From: Chrysopilus asiliformis
Taxonomy: Eukaryota; Arthropoda; Insecta; Diptera; Rhagionidae
Reading direction: 5' to 3'
Length of the DNA: 64,000 nucleotides
Assembly (NCBI GenBank): GCA_964034945.1
Contig: OZ035962.1
Location: 81,241,942-81,305,941 of the forward strand
Made by a program: the position numbers and the translations under genes. A model generated the notes under the pieces. It saw only the letters and a list, made by a program, of their open reading frames with translations, made no database searches and was not told the DNA's origin. This document shows positions 45,349 to 55,265 of this stretch, in pieces. Each line of letters starts with the position of its first letter. Position 1 is the first letter of the stretch.

Positions 45349-45769
45349 GGGCGCGTTTAGACCGAGCTAACTTCGCACTGCCCATCCGGTGGTGCTAAAC
45401 TAGAACACACTTCTGGACTGTCAATTTTTCGCATTTTTGTTCAATTTTAGCAATTTATAGCCTGAAAAGGGCGCAAAGGAATAGAAAATACATAAATAAA
45501 ATCCAAAGGGCCAAAAGGAAAGTTTAAAGTAAAAATTTAACTTACAAACTACAGTAGAATCCCGATAATTCGTACCCCGATAATTCGTATATCCCGCTAA
45601 TTCGTATGAATTTGGTGGTCCCTTGAAATACGAATTATCGGGATTCTACTGTATTAGTGCCAAGGAGTTAGCAGTGCCGAAATCCCGCTGCTAAGCTGGT
45701 AGGCATTGCTGACTTGGAACGGTGCTACATTGAAAAAACTCCCAAATTAGCAACGGTCTAAACGTGCCC
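45349..45769. mobile_element. Miniature element with GGGCGCGTTTAGACCG ends
   Basis: The inverted ends GGGCGCGTTTAGACCG and CGGTCTAAACGTGCCC are flanked by TCT (45346-45348, 45770-45772). It is 421 bases and carries a nested pogo-like element. Which 3-bp-TSD superfamily it belongs to is undecided. Confidence 0.8.
45552..45651. mobile_element. pogo-like miniature element, 100 bases
   Basis: The ends CAGTAGAATCCCGATAATTC and complement are flanked by TA (45550-45551, 45652-45653). CGATAATTCGTA is repeated inside. Confidence 0.85.
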
Positions 45770-46175
45770 TCTTATAGAGACATAATTTAGAATTTCGTCA
45801 TTAAATTTCAGCAGGTTTTAATTTTTTACGAAAGTCTGCGGTATTTAAATACGTCTATTTCATACTCAGGGCAGTTTTGCAGTTTTTTACAAATCTGTAG
45901 CGGACTTACCATGACGAGTTTGATTTTTTAAAAGGAAAGTCTCAGTAGCAAGATAACTAGCTGCTAGTCTATTAGTAGAGGAGCGTGCTTTTTGTTGGTC
46001 ATTAAAAAATGAGGCTCGTTTTAATTTAAAGCTTGTCCCACAATTGGCGCGGTGCGGCAGCGGCGCGGCGCGGTTAGCTCAGAGCGGCAGGGCGACAGTC
46101 GCAGTCATTTTTAAACCGAAATTACGCGGCGCGGTTGCAGCTCTATTTGTGTTCTCATAACCTAAAAATCGCAGA

Positions 46176-48712
46176 AAAGGCCATAGAGGGATAAGGGAAC
46201 AAAAAGTGCCCCCAGAGATAGAAGCTTGAAATTTTTTTCGTAAGTTGCCACCATTACAATAAATATTTTCCCAAAATTTCAATCCAAAAAAACGAGTAGT
46301 TTTGGAGAAAAAAAATAAAACATGATTTTTTTGAAAAAATTCTAGCTCCGTAACGGGTTAACCGATTTTGATGAAACTTGTCGCAATTTTTTCGTTGAAA
46401 GTCATAGTTTTCAAAAAAAATTACAGCAAAAAAATTAAGTGTGAGGAACCGTTAGGAAAAAATATTTTTTGTTTTTAAAAAATTATAACGGTAACTTAAC
46501 GGTTTTGCACCACTTTTATTTTTTTCTCAAAAACTCCTTAATCCCTTACCTACAAAACAAAAAAAAATCAGGGCAATCGGAGAGGTACTTCATATTAAAA
46601 AAAAAATAAATGTGAAGGTAGTCACATTATCATATATGAAAGATGAATCAATTTGTGAACTAAATAATCCAGGAAAATTAGGATTTAACCTCTTAAAAAA
46701 TCCTAGTTAACTGGATTTTTGCACAGACCTTTATTTTGACATAACAAACAACGTCCCCAAAGTCCATTCCAAAATTGCACCGGCGTCGTGCGTTATTCAA
46801 GGTCAAAAGTCCCGAAAATCAGTTTTTTACGTTTATCTCACTTTATACGAGTTATACGTCTTTTTGAGGTTCAGATGAATTAATCACAATAAAATTCTCT
46901 ACAAAAAAGGTTAAATATAATTTACTTGTAGGACAAACAGTTTTCGAGATACAAGTCGTCAAACTATGCGTCGCACAGAGAAATTGCTATTATTCAAGGT
47001 CAAAAGTCAAAAAAATCGTAAATATCTCGCTTTGTATAGCATGTACGCATTTTTTGTATTCAGATGAATTACTCCTCCGAAAATTCGCTACAAAAAAAGT
47101 TAAATAAAATTTTTTTATAGGGCCAATAGTTTTCGAGATAGAAGTGAACTGTACATTCTTTTCCCCACCGCCATTAAGGTAGAATGCAAGGCGCGTTTTT
47201 TTACATGACTTCCTCATTAGGCCTAATCCATATTTTTCCACCTTCATTCATTTATTCTCAAAAATGTCCATCCCATTTAACAACAATGTCTTGGAACATT
47301 ACTTCCACCAGCACCGAAAGAACTCCTGAATTCCGTTTTTTGCAACTGCACAAAAGGTTGTGGTTCCAATTGTGGATGCAGAAAAATTGGATTACCGTGC
47401 TCCATCGTTTGTAGCTTTTGTCGGGGTCAATCATGTTTAAATCCTGCTTCTTGTGATATCACTGAATCCTTTGACAATTTAAACGATGTCGATGATGAAC
47501 TCGATCTTATTGGTACCTTAACATTAAATGCAAGTGAAGGTGATACCTATATGGAAGATGAAGGGCAACAAGAACAAGAAGAAGTAGAAGAAGAAGAAGA
47601 AGAAGCAGAAGCAGAAGAAGAATAAATGAATGAAGGTGGAAAGAATATGGATTAGGCCTACTGGGGAAACCATGTAAAAAACGCGCCTTGTATTCTACAT
47701 CAATGGTGGTCGGGAAACGAATGTACAGTTCACAGTGTCTGGACTTCTATCTCGAAAACTATTGCCCCTACAAAAAAACCTTATTTAACCCTTTTTGTAG
47801 AGAATTTTCGGAGGAGTAATTCATCTGAATACAAAAAATGCGTACATGCTATACAAAGCGAGATATTTACGATTTTTTTGACTTTTGACCTTGAATAATA
47901 GCAATTTCTCTGTGCGACGCATAGTTTGACGACTTGTATCTCGAAAACTGTTTGTCCTACAAGAAAATTGTATTTAACCTTTTTTGTAGAGATTTTTATT
48001 GTGATTAATTCATCTGAACCTCAAAAAGACGTATAACTCGTACAAAGTGAGATAAACGTAAAAAACTGATTTTCGGGACCTTTGACCTTGAATAACGCAC
48101 GACGCCGGTGCAATTTTGGAATGGACTTTGGGGACGTTGTTTGTTATGTCAAAATAAAGGTCTGTGCAAAAATCCAGTTAACTAGGATTTTTTAAGAGGT
48201 TAAATCCTAATTTTCCTGGATTATTTAGTTCACAAATTGATTCATCTTTCATATATGATAATGTGACTACCTTCACATTTATTTTTTTTTTAATATGAAG
48301 TACCTCTCCGATTGCCCTGATTTTTTTTTGTTTTGTAGGTAAGGGATTAAGGAGTTTTTGAGAAAAAAATAAAAGTGGTGCAAAACCGTTAAGTTACCGT
48401 TATAATTTTTTAAAAACAAAAAATATTTTTTCCTAACGGTTCCTCACACTTAATTTTTTTGCTATAATTTTTTTTGAAAACTTTGACTTTCAACGAAAAA
48501 ATTGCGACAAATTTCATCAAAATCGGTTAACCCGTTACGGAGCTAGAATTTTTTCAAAAAAATCATGTTTTATTTTTTTTCTCCAAAACTACTCGTTTTT
48601 TTGGACTGAAATTTTGGGAAATTATTTGTTGTAATAGTGGCAACTTACGAAAAAAATTTCAAGCTTATATCTCTGGGGGCACTTTTTGTTCCCTTATCCC
48701 TCTATGGTCTTT
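46176..48712. mobile_element. Foldback element 1, arms about 1.08 kb, with an ORF in the loop
   Basis: The left arm (about 46180-47258) and right arm (about 47619-48707) are near-exact inverted copies. The outer ends are CCATAGAGGGATAAGGGAAC and complement. The 360-base loop encodes the end of a cysteine-rich protein. A target duplication is not clear. Confidence 0.85.
47281..47625 (+). CDS. Loop ORF with a CXC-like cysteine-rich domain and acidic tail (fragment)
   Basis: The open frame of 114 codons has no Met near its start and ends at TAA 47623-47625. Near the start is PPAPKELLNSVFCNCTKGCG, continuing NCGCRKIGLPCSIVCSFCRG. This gives a C-x-C-x4-C-x3-C-x-C-x6-C-x3-C-x2-C pattern like tesmin/TSO1 CXC repeats, which bind zinc and DNA. 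A Glu-rich tail follows (QEQEEVEEEEEEAEAEEE). Similar cysteine modules end many repeat-encoded arthropod proteins, as far as I recall. It is probably the C-terminal piece of a transposon protein captured between the arms. Confidence 0.55.
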   Translation, partial: QQCLGTLLPPAPKELLNSVFCNCTKGCGSNCGCRKIGLPCSIVCSFCRGQSCLNPASCDITESFDNLNDVDDELDLIGTLTLNASEGDTYMEDEGQQEQEEVEEEEEEAEAEEE

Positions 48713-48868
48713 GAAGATTATAAATTATTCCGTTTCATTTTCCGTTTCGAATGCGTTTTCAAAGTTCTTTTCCATCTTTTTACTTGATAAAAATATTTGC
48801 AACAACACTCAGAAAACATAAACAACTGTCACCGCTTCCAACCGCGTCTGAAAGTAGAACATAGACCT

Positions 48869-51645
48869 TAGGGCGGGTCGATTTTTTTTCGACCAAAGGG
48901 TATAGCATATTCTGATTCTACACTAAATTCTAAGAAAAAATGCAAAAGAAACCATAGGTCAAAAATGAATTTTGATGTCCCCAAAATTGGATTGAAATTT
49001 CTCTTTTTAAATTATCGGGAAATGTATTTGTATTAGTTCGAATTTTTCGAAAACTATTTAACCAATCGACGTGCTGAGTACTACAAATAAAAGCTAAGGA
49101 CATAATCTTTAAAATGGCGTTTATAATAATTTGATCGGAATTATAGTTTTGGGGAAATGGGGGTTTGATTAGAAAAAAAAATTTTTTTTTGTGAGTTTTA
49201 CACCAACTCAAACTCGACTTGTATGGAGCTTGGAAATCACTTTTGTTTAACTTTTTTCATTCGGATGTAGTTAGGGACCTAAAAAAATCGACCCGTATTT
49301 TTTTGTTTGGGGGAATAACGTTCGGTAGGCGGAGGGGGTGATTTCAAAGTCGGCGAAAAATCGACATGACAAAAACTTTAAAAATTTGTAACTTTTGAAC
49401 GGCTTCACCGATTGAGATGATATTGAACATTTTGGAAAGGTAATTAAATTTCCTTTTCAAAAAAAATATATGCTGACTCCCTCCCCCTCACCGTCATATT
49501 GTAAAATTCAATTTAGTGACAAAATTTAAAATATCTCGAGAACAACATTTTTTTTTCTTTTGAATTTTTTTCTGTAAATACCTACCATTATACCACACAA
49601 ATTCGCTAAATAAATTTTGGGGGTAAATGCGTTTTTGATTTTTAAAAAAATTTCGAAAAAATCGAATACAAGAAAAATGTGTATATTTTACTGATTTTTG
49701 ATTGGTTTTTATGTTTTATGTACATAATACAGGTATTCCTCGTAATTCGAAACCGCGTAACTGGAGACTCAGGATTAGTGCAAAACAATACATGCCTATT
49801 ATCTTTTTTATATAAATTACATTCATCTATAATTACAATATTTTCGTTTTAAATAATTAATTAAATAATTAATTTTTAAACAAATTTTTCATTTTTAAAC
49901 AAAATTTTTCATTTTTAAATAAATTTTTAATTAATTAAACAAATTTTTCATTTTTAAATAAATTTTTAATTAATTAAATAAATTTTTAATTAATTAAATA
50001 AATTTTTAATTAATTAAATAATAAAAATTGCTCCAAAATCGTACCGCGTAACTCGAGGACTGCTACAATTTTTTCCGCGTAACTCGGGGGATACCTGTAT
50101 TAACGCAAAAGTTTTTGGAGATTAAAAGTAATTAGAAATTCATTTAAAAGAAAAACTTTCAAATATATCAGCATTAGAAAAAAAATTTCCTTTGAGAAAG
50201 ATTCCGTGAAAATTTTGAGTTCCTGGAAGTGTTTTGACACTTTTAAACCTTCGTTGAAGTTGTTGCTGTTTTACCTCATATTCTCTCTGTGTTATAAATT
50301 CAAAAGCTGTATGTTTAAGCCTTTTTGTCCAATTGGACAAATCTTGAGCTGTTGTTATAGTATGGCGGAACTTAAAAAATTTTTTTGAGTTCCGCTGTAA
50401 TACAGGTATCCCCCGAGTTACGCGGAAAAAATTGTAGCAGTCCTCGAGTTACGCGGTACGATTTTGGAGCAATTTTTATTATTTAATTAATTAAAAATTT
50501 ATTTAATTAATTAAAAATTTATTTAAAAATGAAAAATTTGTTTAATTAATTAAAAATTTATTTAAAAATGAAAAATTTGTTTAAAAATGAAAAATTTGTT
50601 TAAAAATTAATTATTTAATTAATTATTTAAAACGAAAATATTGTAATTATAGATGAATGTAATTTATATAAAAAAGATAATAGGCATGTATTGTTTTGCA
50701 CTAATCCTGAGTCTCCAGTTACGCGGTTTCGAATTACGCTGGATCAATTAACCGCGTAACTCGAGGAATACCTGTATTATGTACATAAAACATAAAAACC
50801 AATCAAAAATCAGTAAAATATACCCATTTTTCTTGTATTCGATTTTTTCGAAATTTTTTTAAAAATCAAAAACGCATTTACCCCCAAAATTTATTTAGCG
50901 AATTTGTGTGGTATAATGGTAGGTATTTACAGAAAAAAATTCAAAAGAAAAAAAAATGTTCTCGAGATATTTTAAATTTTGTCACTAAATTGAATTTTAC
51001 AATATGACGGTGAGGGGGAGGGAGTCAGCAAATATTTTTTTTTGAAAAGGAAATTTAATTACCTTTCCAAAATGTTCAATATCATCTCAATCGGTGAAGC
51101 CGTTCAAAAGTTACAAATTTTTAAAGTTTTTGTCATGTCGATTTTTCGCCGACTTTGAAATCACCCCCTCCGCCTACCGAACGTTATTCCCCCAAACAAA
51201 AAAATACGGGTCGATTTTTTTAGGTCCCTAACTACATCCGAATGAAAAAAGTTAAACAAAAGTGATTTCCAAGCTCCATACAAGTCGAGTTTGAGTTGGT
51301 GTAAAACTCACAAAAAAAAATTTTTTTTTCTAATCAAACCCCCATTTCCCCAAAACTATAATTCCGATCAAATTATTATAAACGCCATTTTAAAGATTAT
51401 GTCCTTAGCTTTTATTTGTAGTACTCAGCACGTCGATTGGTTAAATAGTTTTCGAAAAATTCGAACTAATACAAATACATTTCCCGATAATTTAAAAAGA
51501 GAAATTTCAATCCAATTTTGGGGACATCAAAATTCATTTTTGACCTATGGTTTCTTTTGCATTTTTTCTTAGAATTTAGTGTAGAATCAGAATATGCTAT
51601 ACCCTTTGGTGAAAATTTTTACCCCGAACAAATCGACCCGCCCTA
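48869..51645. mobile_element. Foldback element 2, hAT-like, arms about 1.24 kb
   Basis: The ends TAGGGCGGGTCGATTT and complement are flanked by an exact 8-bp duplication ATAGACCT (48861-48868, 51646-51653). The arms (48869-50101 and 50399-51645) are almost identical inverted copies: a 93-residue chance ORF is the same in both. The loop is about 300 bases. Each arm carries an AT-rich minisatellite and an inserted-looking segment (about 49730-50100 and 50400-50780) with ends related to ACAGGTATTCC. Confidence 0.92.
49858..50022. repeat. AT minisatellite in the left arm, mirrored at 50478-50630
   Basis: AAATTTTTAATTAATTAAAT-type units repeat in the left arm. The right arm has the complement with slightly different unit order. 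Confidence 0.8.
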
Positions 51646-51768
51646 ATAGACCTACTCTTCGCGGTGCGTTTGGTCACCGCGCAATTATAAACCAACTCAT
51701 ATAAACCTATAGTTTCTACTACCATCTGTCACCGCGCCGCTTTGCGCGTAATTGTGGGACAAGCTTAA

Positions 51769-52841
51769 CGATAATTCAAAAACTACTAATTCTAGAAATA
51801 TCAGGGTAACGGTTTCTTGTTTTTTCATCAAAACCTACTGTTTTTGATTGACTCACAAGCACCATGGCAAAACTTGCCCTGCGTATGAAATATTTTTTAT
51901 GGTGCGAGCAGTGTAAAAAGTTAATGTAAATTAAAATAACTACTCACAAGTTTTTTTCGGCGGGATGTTATATTTTAATTCATTTTCGAGTTATTTTACG
52001 CAATTTCTTTCTGAATGTTCCGACAAACCCACGGTTTTTCATTAAACTCTGGTGAATAATATTTAAAATAAAGAAATTCTCAACAATTTTGTCTTCCGCC
52101 GGAAACTAAATATCTTTTATTGTTCTCGTGATATCCTAGAATTCGTATATTCTTTGATATTTTCACATAAATCGAGAATTTAATGGAAAGTCGTTAGGAT
52201 AAAAAACGCTGGCTTAAATTATCTTTACTATAAGAAAATCGCGTGCTGTTCACATCGATTATTATTTTTAGAAGGATGATGCGATGAGGTTGATGTGCAC
52301 CGCGAGGAAATCAATTGAATTGTTCAGCGTTTATTGTTGTTCCGCTGTTCATTCTTAGCCCATTCCATTGTGTTCGCTCAACTGGGAAATGAGCGTTTTT
52401 TTGGGGGAATTCGGTGCGGTTTTGAACCTTTCTGTTGGGGTCGTATGTGTTTGATCTTAAAGATTTGTGCTTTTTTGCCTATTTAAAAAAAAAAAGGTCA
52501 GGGCAACAAGTCGAGATACAGATGGTGATCTGTTGTGCTTGACCTACATTCATCCATTCCCAGATTTTCCTTTTGTGATTTCGTCATCATCGGAAGCGTT
52601 GTTTACCTCTTTTCTTAATTTTTAGTGGAATGATTTAGAATTTCAATTTAGTTATTTTGGGGAAAAACTATTTTTAGAAAACATGAAATGTCGCAGTATT
52701 TGCTATTCTGTTGCTTTGTGGTTTTTTGTCGTCGGAGCATAATATGAAGCAATTAAGGAATTTGAATTTTAGGGTTGTGGAAAGAATCTTTTTTTGTTAT
52801 CAGCGAAAATTTTAACCCATTTGAAAAAGTGGGAGAATCAG
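51769..52841. other. Sequence between transposon nests, mostly unrecognised
   Basis: About 51950-52262 looks like a degraded reverse copy of the 57096-58121 family (ACAATTTTGTCTTCCGCCGG, CGTGCTGTTCACATCGA). The rest is AT-rich without features. Confidence 0.35.
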
Positions 52842-52935
52842 CAGAGCCGTATTAACAAGTTTGAGCGCCCTGGGCTAAATAAAATTTTGCACCCTTACAT
52901 AGTTTTATTGTAAAAATTCAATTTTATTTTTTAAA

Positions 52936-53338
52936 ACATAACAAAAGCTATAATTGCCAATCTGGCAATCATTGGAGACCCGTATGGTGATATTCGTATC
53001 AAAATTTGAACAGTTATACCAAAATTCCACTTTGAAGTCAAACTTTCCAATAAGATTTTTTAAAATTTATTCCAATCGGATTTTGATGTATGGGAGTTTT
53101 ATGTAGAATCATATCCTAAATAACTTTTGTTCTTGCACTTTTTTGATAAGATGCACCATTTTTGAGATATTCACAAAAAGCGATTTCGTTCGTATGGGGG
53201 GTACCCCCCTAATGGTCCATTTTTGCCCATTAACGAACTTAGCCTCGCATTTTACGAAAAACGGATCTGTGCAAACTTTCAAGTCTCTAGCTCAATCCGT
53301 GCACCCGCAATCCGCGCCACAGACAGACAGACGGACAG

Positions 53339-53373
<35 letters not shown>

Positions 53374-53526
53374 GACAGACAGACGGACGGACATGCAAAA
53401 ATTAAATATTTTTATCATTCTAAACACACTGGTGTAATTCATTTTTTTGTGCGATGACGGGATCTTGGCGTTACAAACGGTAAGGCAAAGTTAATATACC
53501 CTTTGGTTTCACCATACGGGTATAAA
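52936..53526 (+). repeat. AACAAAAGCTATAATTGCC repeat family, full-looking copy
   Basis: It starts ACATAACAAAAGCTATAATT and ends ACCATACGGGTATAAA. It is related to 53681-54269 (reverse), 54981-55060 (reverse, truncated) and 36440-36740. It contains GGGGGGTACCCCCC-like motifs and a GACAGACG microsatellite. Superfamily not recognised. Confidence 0.75.
53321..53391 (+). repeat. AGAC/GGAC microsatellite
   Basis: CAGACAGACGGACAGACAGA units; the reverse copy is at 53818-53888. Both give false arginine/threonine-rich ORFs. Confidence 0.9.
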
Positions 53527-53680
53527 TATTCTATAATTCTAAATATAATATGCTAAATATAAAGAAAATTAAAAAAAAGCAATCAAAATTTCATCGCCTT
53601 GGATCGATGGCGCCCCTGGGCTGTAGCCCAATTAGCCCTATGGTTAATTGGGCCTTGAGAATCAGCCTTACCACCAACTT

Positions 53681-54269
53681 TTTATACCCGTATGGTGAAA
53701 CCAAAGGGTATATTAACTTTGCTTTACCGTTTGTAACGCCAAGATCCCGTCATCGCACAAAAAAATGAATTACACCAGTGTGTTTAGAATGATAAAAAAA
53801 ATTGAATTTTGCATGTCCATCCGTCTGTCTGTCCGTCTGTCTGTCCGTCCGTCTGTCTGTCCGTCTGTCTGTCTGCCCGTCTGTCTGTGGCGCGGATTGC
53901 GGGCGCGCGGATTGAGCTACAGACTTGAAATTTTGCGCAGATCCGTTTTTCGTAAAATGCGAGGCTAAGTTCGTTAATGGGCAAAAATAGACCATTAGGG
54001 GGGGTACCCCCCATACAAACGAAAACGATTTTTGCAAATATCTCAAAAACGGTGCATTTTATCAAAAAAGTGCAAGAACAAAAGTTGTTTAGGATATGAT
54101 TTTACGTAAAATTCCCATACATCAAAATCCAATTCGGAGAATTTTTTAAAAATCTTATTGAAAAGTTTGACTTCAAAGTGGAATTTTGATACAACGGTTC
54201 GCTGTTCGATTAAACTTCAAATAATGCCATATCACCAAACGGGTTTTTAAATTATAGCTTTTGTTATGT
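53681..54269 (-). repeat. AACAAAAGCTATAATTGCC repeat family, reverse copy inserted into Harbinger
   Basis: This is the reverse complement of 52936-53526 with end-to-end similarity. Its right end truncates the Harbinger transposase ORF and supplies its last codons and stop. Confidence 0.75.
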
Positions 54270-54540
54270 TTCTATCTGCGACTTCACCAATTGTTAGCAA
54301 ATTATCGAATTGACCGACCGACATCCGTAAGAAATTCCGATACAATTCGGGTTCTTCAGAGCGCAATTCCACCATCAATTTGGCAAAGAAACCCTCCTTC
54401 TCGCGACGCGACACCCAATCCTTTGTCCAACAACTGCGCTTTCGACCCATTGACTCGTCGTCGTCGTCGTCACTGCTTTCCAAAATATAGGCTGCCAAAA
54501 TCGCCATATCCATCATCTCCTCATATTTCCGTTTTGACAT
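54247..54540 (-). pseudogene. PIF/Harbinger transposase N-terminus, truncated by an inserted repeat
   Basis: 97 residues from the ATG at 54540: MSKRKYEEMMDMAILAAY, an acidic run, then WVSRREKEGFFAKLMVELR and YRNFLRMSVGQFDNLL. This is the conserved N-terminal region of HARBI1-like transposases (W-V-x-R-R-x2-G, Y-R-N-F-L-R-M). The last residues (NITKAII and the stop) come from the end of the repeat inserted at 54269. The DDE catalytic region is missing. Non-functional. Confidence 0.75.
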
Positions 54541-54980
54541 TTTAATTTTATTTTATTTTTCTTCACAAATTGAAAATACCGCACAATTGCTTGTCAAAAT
54601 TGCTTGAGAAAAATACACAAAATGTCAGAGAGCTATCACACCGTCTGATAGCAAATCAGTGTGTCAGACGATTTCGACTGCTGTCACACGTCTTCCATCA
54701 TCACACCTTTTGAGACGTTTCACTCCGTCTGATAACTACTCAATCTGCGTAACACAGTGTGTAATTGTGTGACAAAATTTCGTGGGAAGACTAGCGACGT
54801 TAACACGTTTTGGGACAAAAATCCGATTGTGTGGAAAAAAATTTCACACCGTCTGATAACAACACATTTCAAGTGTAAGGACGTGTCGTGTCAGATGTGT
54901 TTGAAATGTGTTTTGAGTTTTTTTCGTGACGTCAGTCATCACACGTGTTAAGGTTTTGTGTGCTCTTCTGATGCTAGCTT
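54270..54980 (-). mobile_element. PIF/Harbinger element fragment (5' part)
   Basis: This includes the truncated transposase and about 440 bases of upstream sequence. That leader repeats the motif CAGACGGTGTGA and close variants (near 54640, 54720 and 54845), which may be transposase-binding sites. It is bounded on both sides by copies of another repeat (53681-54269 and 54981-55060), so its ends are lost or disrupted. Confidence 0.55.
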
Positions 54981-55060
54981 AACTGTTCGAATTTTGATAC
55001 GAATATCACCATACGGGTATCCAATGATTGCCAGATTGGCAATTATAGCTTTTCTTATGT
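54981..55060 (-). repeat. AACAAAAGCTATAATTGCC repeat family, truncated terminus
   Basis: About 80 bases match the start of 52936-53526 in reverse. The break point (AACTGTT) coincides with the Harbinger fragment, suggesting that Harbinger had inserted into this copy. Confidence 0.65.
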
Positions 55061-55164
55061 GTTTGTATTACCTTTTTGTTAAGTTTTATTAATTTTTTTA
55101 TAGAACTTATTTTTATGGACACTGAACTGAACTACTTTGCGATAAATACACTAAAGCGCAATTT

Positions 55165-55265
55165 TTTTTAGTTTTCAGTTTCAATACAATATGTAACGAA
55201 ATAATAACGTTATAACTTAACGAATTGAAACTTTTTATCGTTAAAAACGAAATAACGTAAATTTA
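55165..55265. repeat. Fragment of the CAGGGATGG repeat family
   Basis: TTCAATACAATATGTAACGA and the following ATAATAACGTTATAAC match copy 2 near 13045-13085. Confidence 0.7.

Larger units (their letters stand above)
46032..51765. mobile_element. Outer 3-bp-TSD element containing two giant palindromes
   Basis: The ends AGCTTGTCCCACAATT and its complement are flanked by TAA (46029-46031, 51766-51768). Only about 425 bases belong to this element (46032-46175, 48713-48868, 51654-51765). The rest is two nested inverted-repeat elements. A TAA duplication fits PIF/Harbinger. Confidence 0.75.
52842..53657. mobile_element. hAT element carrying a nested repeat
   Basis: The ends CAGAGCCGTATTAAC and GTTAATTGGGCCTTG are flanked by an exact 8-bp duplication AGAATCAG (52834-52841, 53658-53665). 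The second repeat (52936-53526) occupies most of it. Confidence 0.85.

Noticed and set aside
46176..48712. A 2-bp GA target duplication for foldback element 1
   Set aside because: Too short to distinguish from chance without other copies.
48930..49211. 93-residue ORF present identically at 48930-49211 (minus) and 51291-51572 (plus)
   Set aside because: The duplication reflects the two arms of the palindrome. The sequence has no domain features and is AT-biased.
53321..53391. Possible CRISPR-like or protein-coding repeat
   Set aside because: Simple 4-8-base microsatellite without spacers; the organism is a eukaryote.
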